Source: Zea mays
Taxonomy: Eukaryota; Streptophyta; Magnoliopsida; Poales; Poaceae
DNA length: 64,000 nucleotides
Direction: 5' to 3'
Assembly: GCF_902167145.1 (NCBI RefSeq)
Contig: NC_050100.1
Span: 186,117,439 to 186,181,438, forward strand
This document shows, in pieces, positions 58,001 through 64,000 of the stretch (positions within the stretch are counted from its first letter, which is position 1; every line of letters starts with the position of its first letter). Both the position numbers and the translations under genes were made by a program. The notes beneath the pieces are model-generated. The model saw nothing but the letters and a program-made list of their open reading frames with translations, did not search any database and had not been told where the DNA came from.

Positions 58001-60311
58001 GGGCATATTAGGATCTGTATAACTCAGAAGCATTTTTTGACCAGTATTTTTTATTATGAAATGTTAGTGCTACAAAAATAACATCATATCAAAGATATGT
58101 TAAATACACATATATTGATATAATTTTTGCACACTTGACACTAAGCATGCATATAATTTGACTAATTGTTAGTTAAAGTTTAAGAAATTTGACCTTTTCA
58201 GATCCTAATACTCAGTGTAATAAGAAACGGAGGGAATATACATCTTACGATGTTTCCTCTAGAATAATTTGATCAGTCAGTCTTGATGAACTCTTGATGT
58301 GTGGTCTTGTGTAAAAATCAAAAAATGTGATGGGCATATCTAGCTGTTTCTATCTCAAAAGTTGGGCTGAACCGTGCTCCCTATGTTTCTTTCCATAGGA
58401 CGTATTAGGATCTGTATAACTTTTTAAAAGCATTTTTTGACCAATATTTTTTTTATTATGAATGCTAGTGCTAAAATAAAATTATATTAAAGATATGTTA
58501 AATACACATATATTGATATAACTTTTGCACACTGAGCATGTATATAATTTGACTAATTGTTAGTTAAAGTTTAAGAAATCTGACCTTTTCAGATCCTAAC
58601 ACTCAGTATAATAAGAAACAGATGGAGTATACATCTTACGAAACATTTTGCTTTAACAATATCCTTGACCACATTTTCTCGACCAGTTGTTGTATTAGCA
58701 GGTTTTGGCAATTTGCCTGGTGATATGGTATATTTCTACGCCAAACAAATTTTCAGCATTGTTCTTCACCTTGAAAATTTATAAATATTGCCTAGTTCAT
58801 TTGCTTAACTTTTGAGTTTGGTAATAGAAAAAAACATAGACAAACTACAAAAGCAAACATGCCTTAATACCTGCAAGCATCTAAAATAGTTGCATTGTAT
58901 GTTGTAGCTCACATGGTGTTTTCTGCCCAGGCATTCTGGGATTATTCAGAAAAAAAATTGGTAGCGAAAACAAAGGCAGAATGTTCTGTCACAAGTGAAT
59001 GGTCCCCTGATGGTCGTCATTTTATGACTGCTACAACAGCTCCGAGGCTTCAAATAGACAATTGGTATGTTTACTGCATATTTGGCAATTGACATATTAA
59101 TGAACATAGTTAAATGCTCTTAACTGAATGGAACTGTTATTGCAGTATAAAAATATTTGACCACAACGGATCTCTGCAGTTTAAGAAGATGTTTGAAAGG
59201 CTGTATCAGGTATCGCCTCAACATTGTTTTTATCATCTTTTGTTCCTGAAGTGCAGTAACATGCTGAAATTTATAGATAAATTTGCATCCTCACTCTATA
59301 TTTCTGATTATTTTTTGAATCACTCAGGCTGATTGGAAACCTGAAGCAGCTGAAAGATTCACTGACATTGCTGACCTGACAACATCCTTGAGTACCTTAA
59401 AGATTGAAGAAACAAAAAAACAAGGTTTTGATATTCTCGTAGATTCCAAGTCAATCTGTTCTGATCAATTGATATCTTTCATTGACTTCCTTTTATAGTT
59501 TCAGCACAAGGTTCCAAGTCAGCACAAACATCAAGCAAGGCCCCTGCAATTACAGCGCCAAAACCTACAGCATACCGCCCACCTCATGCTAAGGGTTCTG
59601 CAGAACTTCAGGACAAGGTACAAGCTTCTATCCAATAACCCCACTATGGTTCTGTTCCAGAACTAGGGTGTTCGGTCTTTGGTTCAGAGGAATGGAATGT
59701 GAAACTGGATGATTTGGTCTATTACCATGCAATCGCTCCTTGTCATTGTGCCACAACAAAAACAACAACAAAGCATGTTACTCCAAGCAAGTTGAGCTAG
59801 ATGGTTGGATTTTTACGTTGATGTGGCAGACCTATCACCACCCTCCTTTTACCAGGGATTGTGACTGGCTATGCTGAAAGTGAAAGTTGAAACAACACGT
59901 GCTAGATCTTGTCAGTATGAATAAAATAAAAGAATAATGTTTCTCATACTTAATAAATCATATGCTGGCATTTACCCGGGATTGTAGTTTGCTGTGCTCA
60001 GCTTATTCTATTAGTTATTGTTCCATCTGGTCGGAGAAAATTCTCATTGTTTGACAGTATAGAGTTGACTTATCATGTCTGTTGGTGCATTGCAGCTCTT
60101 TGGTGGACTAGCTCCTGCTGGGTGAGTTTCACATTCTTCATTCACCTTTTCTTGTGTCTTTTTGTTACACATCGACAGATAAACCCACTGACCTTAACAA
60201 TGTGACAGGGGGGAGATGAGCAAAAATGCATTGCGAAACAAGAAGCGCAGAGAGAAACAGAAGGAAAAGAAAGCTGCTGAAGCGTCAGGCTCTCCTGCTG
60301 ATGAAAGTTGA
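55053..60311 (+). CDS. Eukaryotic translation initiation factor 2A (eIF2A)
   Basis: Thirteen exons: 55053-55086, 55172-55532, 56148-56334, 56432-56666, 56736-56804, 56907-57008, 58687-58727, 58931-59064, 59146-59209, 59328-59424, 59499-59617, 60096-60121 and 60209-60311. All introns are GT-AG, the phases agree, and the product is 523 aa. The N-terminus (ALEILVREPDGVTVWSGPPY) and the repeated beta-propeller strands (VHDVQWSSSGSEFAVVYG, NTIRWNPKGR, TSEWSPDGRHFMTA) form the WD40-like propeller of eIF2A. FDHNGSLQFKKMFERLYQ precedes a basic, Lys-rich tail (KKRREKQKEKKA). The protein is cytosolic, binds 40S subunits and can deliver initiator tRNA outside the eIF2 pathway. Intron 6 is swollen to 1678 bp by a duplication and a hAT insertion. 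Exon 11 could instead start at 59505. Confidence 0.95.
57114..57969. mobile_element. hAT element in eIF2A intron 6
   Basis: 856 bp with perfect 16-bp terminal inverted repeats CAATGATTTCAAGTCG and a perfect 8-bp TSD CTAAGCCC (57106-57113 and 57970-57977), which together define the hAT superfamily. Both ends carry many subterminal copies of CGACTAATCG/CGATTAGTCG. No transposase is seen, so it is non-autonomous. It interrupts only the first duplicated unit, so it inserted after that duplication. It lies wholly within the intron and no exon is touched. Confidence 0.93.
57980..58235. mobile_element. Stowaway-like MITE, copy 1
   Basis: Ends CTCCCTCTGTTTCTTT and AAGAAACGGAGGGA are inverted, as in Tc1/Mariner-derived Stowaway MITEs of grasses. 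Length about 256 bp. Confidence 0.65.
58377..58626. mobile_element. Stowaway-like MITE, copy 2
   Basis: Same element in the second duplicated unit, with ends CTCCCTATGTTTCTTT and AAGAAACAGATGGAG. It arose by the duplication, not by a second insertion. Confidence 0.65.
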
Positions 60312-61274
60312 TCTGTGCCGGATTACTTTCAGCATTGCCAACCACCGAGTATAACAGCGACAAATGATTTCTTTCAATCTGGGGAAACGGCCATGCACCG
60401 ATTCACGTTTACAATATGAAACTTTTTGGTAGTTTGGTGCAGACACTCGGTTATTTTTTCAGAACTATACTGAGTTTGTATAACCATAGCGAAGAAACAT
60501 AAAAAGTGAGCTATTTCATATTTTCATGAACTCTCTTGTTCTGTCGATGGATTGGTGTTTACTGTGCTAGCAATATCGCTATTGAAAGGACAATAGTTTC
60601 ATGGCCTCATGGGCATGATAGGTCGTGCAAAAATTTCCTACAAAACATAATACTACATTGTTACATTTGCACGGCTAGTGTAACTTTGAAGTCCTAATAT
60701 CCTAACAACAAAAATGTATGGCAGGGCAACTTGCTAGCTAGCTGAGGGCTGAGGCTTGTGGTGGTGGCAATAGATCTGCAGTCCTCAACAAACATGTACA
60801 TAGAAAGGCCGACTTAGGGGGTGTTTGGTTTGAGGAATCATTTCATCCAAAATGTGGTGGTGCATCATGAGTCCATTCCTCAAATTTGGTGGGATGACCT
60901 TATTACTCATATTAGTACTAACTAAATAACTATAAGGAATAAGGTGATGATGGATCAACTCAATCCATTCCACAAACCAAACAAAAAAGTGAGGAGTGAG
61001 AAGACGATGGACTAGATCATTCCTCAAACCAAACAGCTTATTAATAAACAATTCCACACCCGACTTGGCAGGTTAGAGTCTCAAAACGAGGTTCTATCAA
61101 CTGCAAAATTGCCAACAATTCAGCGACTTTCTACATACTCCTAAGAAACCAGTGGCAAATATCCGATAAATAACAAAAAAAAAAAACCTGCCCCAGGTGA
61201 CAGCCTGACAGGCGACCTTGCTCCAATCACAGCCAAGTATGCATTCTGCAATGGGTCGGGGGGTACTCCATCAA
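60312..61274. other. Convergent intergenic region between eIF2A and the glycine-rich protein gene
   Basis: Holds the 3' UTRs of two convergent genes and a Tourist-like MITE. The eIF2A 3' UTR probably ends before 60800. Confidence 0.5.
60817..61037. mobile_element. Tourist-like MITE
   Basis: Ends GGGGGTGTTTGGTTTGAGG and CCTCAAACCAAACAGC are inverted repeats, flanked on both sides by TTA (60814-60816 and 61038-61040), the PIF/Harbinger target duplication. Length 221 bp. Confidence 0.75.
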
Positions 61275-62146
61275 CTAAGACTCCTGAGCATGGGGACGCC
61301 AGTTTCCCCTGCAAAGGTCCTCCACAAAATGCACAAATTTCTGAGGCTGTTGCCACCATGCAGGTTTTGACACAGCTGGTCTCTCATATTGGTCGTCTTC
61401 TGAGCCTGCCTTCTGCATGAAGCTCTCCGAGAAGTTGCGCCACCTTTGCATGGCACGCTTCAGTCGGGCAGTCCTCTTACCGGTGACGAGATATCTGGTG
61501 TAGTCCCTGGCAAGACGGTAAAGCTCCTCCCCTCTGATTATGTGGATGTACTGCATCATTAGAAAAACACAGTGATTTAGCAGGCATCCTGGGGGTTAAT
61601 GCTTGTCACTACGATAAAAACAGATGCATATATTTGAATTTCGTAAGATCTGGCAATAACCAAACTGTAAGGTAATTCAAACCATAAAAGGAGCCTATAA
61701 TCATTTTTTTACCTAAGTGTCACATGTACAAGCAAAAAATTCTAAGGGCATGAAGTCTATTGATACTATTCTGTCTATTCATAGCAATGATGTTTCAAAA
61801 GTCTATGATGCCCAGTGCTAACTTATCAAATAAGTATTCCAGTAAATGCAGAAGAAACAAGAAAAACAAAACAATTACCACAAGTATGAAAGCAACAGTG
61901 GCTAAGATAACTTGCACTACTTCATCCAATGTTTCCTTGAACGATTCATCATCTGGGCCACCAGAACCACCACTGCCTCCACGGCGATTCCCATTCCCTC
62001 TGCCTCCACCAGACGCTTGTTCTCTCAGTTTAGCCACCTGCTCCTTCAGTAAGTCTTGTATGGAACGGGGCTTTTTTGCATCAGCCACAGCTTTCTTCAA
62101 AGATTCCATCAAAGGCTGGAACAAAGCAACATTAACGTTCACCAAC
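61275..62146 (-). CDS. Glycine-rich membrane protein, uncharacterised (last two exons)
   Basis: Two minus-strand exons are visible. 62146-61879 starts with one base of a split codon after acceptor TTAACAG and ends at donor GTAATT. 61550-61275 follows acceptor GATGCAG and ends with stop TAG. Together they give 180 codons: a helical stretch (LMESLKKAVADAKKPRSIQD, KEQVAKLREQ), a Gly/Arg/Asn-rich linker, one predicted membrane segment spanning the exon junction (VVQVILATVAFILVYIHII), then a basic tail (GKRTARLKRAMQRW). It looks like a conserved plant organelle membrane protein, but I do not recognise a named family. The 5' exons lie beyond 62146 or outside the window. Confidence 0.75.
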
Positions 62147-62430
62147 CTGTTAAGAAACGTAAGTGCACTTTGCTAGAAGGACCAAATGTATGCAAATGTT
62201 TTGGGGACAGAGACCTTTCCTATATACTTGGTTTCTTGACCAAGCCAGCTATTCCTAATTATCCTTGATCTGTGTTTAAATTCGATATGGTAGCCTAACT
62301 ACTCCCTCGTTTCAGGTTTGTCCTAAGTCATACATTCCTAACTTTGACCAACAAATCTAAAACATAGTTTTAAATAGTTGAGACAAACTCAGCAGATCAT
62401 GACTTCCAAAAAACAAGAGAAGTAAACCAC

Positions 62431-62546
62431 GGCCTTGTTCGGTTGCATGGGGATTGGAGAGGATTGAGGGGATTAAATCCCTTTCTATTCAAAATTGAAT
62501 AGGAAGGGATTTAAACCCCTCCAATCCACCTCTAGCCGAACAAGCC
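62431..62546. mobile_element. Foldback MITE
   Basis: GGCCTTGTTCGGTTG and AGCCGAACAAGCC are inverted ends. The middle is nearly palindromic (GGGATTAAATCCC; AGGGATTTAAACCCC). Length 116 bp. This end type is common in maize genes. Confidence 0.65.
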
Positions 62547-62711
62547 TAAAGGAGTATGACAAAAATCTGAAGCAAGACAAGAGTAAGTTTGCTTTGATCC
62601 ACCAAAAATATTTTACACTAGTTCAATTTAACAAATATCTAAGCGCACAGTACGCGCGTATAGCACTTGCAAATAAAAGTATCACTCTAACTATGTTTCC
62701 TTAATTCAACA

Positions 62712-62890
62712 ATGTCAAATGTAGTGGTGAGAGCTCTCACTGAATCACCAGGTCACAGATTCGAAGCAGCCTCTCCCCATTTGTGGGGTGAGAGGAAAAG
62801 ATTTCCTCGGTTTATCCCTTTCTCAGAGCCCAACAATGTCAAGTGCACTGGTGGCATTCATAATTTTTGGCACCGACGAACTGTCAACTT
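62712..62890 (+). mobile_element. Possible tRNA-derived SINE
   Basis: TAGTGGTGAGAGC resembles a Pol III A box, and AGATTCGAAGC, about 35 bp on, resembles a B box, followed by a GC-moderate body. No poly(A/T) tail or TSD could be fixed. Confidence 0.35.
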
Positions 62891-63148
62891 TGTTTAATTT
62901 CAATACACTGTGACACATGGATACATGGGGTGGGGCAGAATATCCTGTATCAGATATGTATAAGATAAAGACACGCAGGATACCTTGGATACGTATCAGA
63001 AACTTATCAGAATAAAAAATAAATTCAATAAATCACGATACAGCGGGCAGATACGTATCAGGGCAGACTGCTGATACAGCCCAGTCCAGTTAACCCCCGA
63101 ACCCCCTTTGCCTCATCCGCTCAACACATAACACGGTCACCTCTGCAC

Positions 63149-64000
63149 CAGTGTTTACAAGTCGTCCGACTAATCGCGATTAGTCGGGCTGGTCGCCTGG
63201 AAGAGGGCGATTAGGAGGACGACGCGATTAGGGTTTCTAGTCGTCCTAGTCGTCCGACTAGTCGTCGACCTGGGCGATTAGTCGTCTGGTCGAACACTTC
63301 CTAGTCGTTTTTGGTCGTTGCAGTTTTGGTACTGGGCTTCACTCTAGTTTTTGGCCCATCTACAGTAGCCTGCCCCCTCCAAAAATCCTCCTAGCCGCCA
63401 GGACCCCTCCCAGACGCCAGAAACCCAGCAGAACCGTTCCCAGCCGCCAGAAACCCTACTCCTCTCCTCTGTCCTCTTCTCTGGTTTCTGTCGACGTCTC
63501 TGCTCCAGCCTCCAAGTGCTCCAGCCGTCCAGCGGCGTCCAGTACTCCAGTGCTCCGGCGTCTGTCAGCTAGTCAAGAATTGAAGATGAGCTCGTCATCT
63601 GAAGGCAGCACTTGCTCTCCCTTCTCTGATTATCTCCCAGTCTCCCTTCCCTTTCCCTCTATTACCTGGACGAAGATGGTGCTGCTGCTGCTGCATTTTG
63701 TTTGGATGCTGATCTGCTCTAGGTAGCAGCCAGCAGGTAATGCAGTACTTTTTACTAAATTACTGCAAGTAATTATGCCAATTTTACTTTCAGTTTGGAC
63801 TTTGGATGGATCCAATTTTACACTTTTACTGAATTACTGCTAGTCTGCTACTAACTATGCCTATATTATTGCAGAAATGCAGTGTTCATATAGTTAATAT
63901 ATAGTTATATACATATACATATGTCCTTAAATCTATAGGACGACTAACGGACGACCAGAGGTCGACCAGGACCGATTAGGTCGACTAATCGTCGCCCTAA
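63149..64000. mobile_element. Second hAT element of the same family, cut by window end
   Basis: Starts CAGTGTTTACAAGTCG, matching the terminal repeat of the intron-6 element at most positions, after possible TSD CTCTGCAC (63141-63148). The sequence follows the complement of that element from its right end: CGACTAATCG subrepeats, then a GC-rich part, then subrepeats again from 63938. The orientation is opposite to the first element. Its far terminus should lie roughly 75 bp beyond the window. Confidence 0.82.

Larger units (their letters stand above)
57009..58641 (+). repeat. Tandem duplication inside eIF2A intron 6
   Basis: Unit 1 (57009-58250, about 378 bp without the hAT element and one TSD) and unit 2 (58251-58641) share CCTCTAGAATAATTTGATC, the following 90 bp and a Stowaway-like MITE. 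Both start directly after ACGAT: unit 1 at the real splice donor of exon 6, unit 2 at a decayed copy (ACGAT|GTTTCC). ACGATGT microhomology probably guided the duplication. Confidence 0.8.
62147..63148. other. Intron or 5' region of the glycine-rich protein gene, TE-rich
   Basis: No coding exon recognised on the minus strand. A Stowaway-like half-end (ACTCCCTCGTTTCAGG) lies near 62300, a foldback MITE at 62431-62546, a possible SINE at 62712-62890 and a GATACGTATC-rich stretch near 62940-63070. Confidence 0.45.

Noticed and set aside
59640..59960. Possible MITE in eIF2A intron 11
   Set aside because: A GGTGTTCGGTCTTTGGTT-like start is suggestive, but no matching inverted end or TSD could be found.
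1..64000. tRNA and rRNA genes
   Set aside because: I looked for cloverleaf-like A/B box pairs and rRNA-like blocks. Apart from the weak SINE candidate near 62712, nothing stood out.

Overview
The window looks like a maize (Zea mays) chromosome segment. It holds a deep nest of maize-type LTR retrotransposons (Huck-like Ty3/Gypsy and Opie/Ji-like SIREvirus Copia) beside a low-copy region with intron-containing plant genes, MITEs, a Helitron and hAT elements. All family names come from recognising sequence; no database was searched.

Region 1 (1-40666) is almost entirely retrotransposon, and the insertion order can be read from junctions and target-site duplications (TSDs). The oldest visible layer is a decayed plus-strand SIREvirus Copia element (5946-8005 and 40029-40666). 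Huck-like copy A (1-5945, minus strand, left end outside the window) cuts its pol gene. A second Copia element of another family (8006-40028, minus, TSD ACGGT/ACGAT) sits in its 3' LTR. Into that Copia element went Huck-like copy B (9337-32116, TSD CCGGC) and Huck-like copy C (33505-39469). Copy C has lost its 5' half by a deletion that also took most of the Copia body. The youngest is a full-length Opie/Ji element (23085-31967, TSD CTAGG) inside the 5' LTR of copy B, with gag and pol both open.

Region 2 (40667-50566) starts 405 bp before the stop codon of an intact minus-strand double B-box gene (BBX24/25-like, 41071-42059, three exons, second intron with a GC donor). It continues through a MITE-rich intergenic stretch and then a roughly 5.5-kb minus-oriented Helitron (45049-50561) with both maize-type termini. 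The Helitron carries gene scraps, including the first codons of a UDP-glucose 4-epimerase.

Region 3 (50567-64000) holds a broken LRK10-like receptor kinase (52562-53838) plus a second scrap of its 3' end. Next is an intact 13-exon eIF2A gene (55053-60311, plus). Its sixth intron contains a tandem duplication and an 856-bp hAT element with a perfect 8-bp TSD. The last two exons of a minus-strand gene for an uncharacterised glycine-rich membrane protein follow (61275-62146), convergent with eIF2A. A second member of the same hAT family (63149 onward) runs off the window end.

The working genes here are the BBX, eIF2A and glycine-rich membrane protein genes. Everything else is transposon sequence, captured fragments or pseudogene. 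No tRNA, rRNA or CRISPR was seen.
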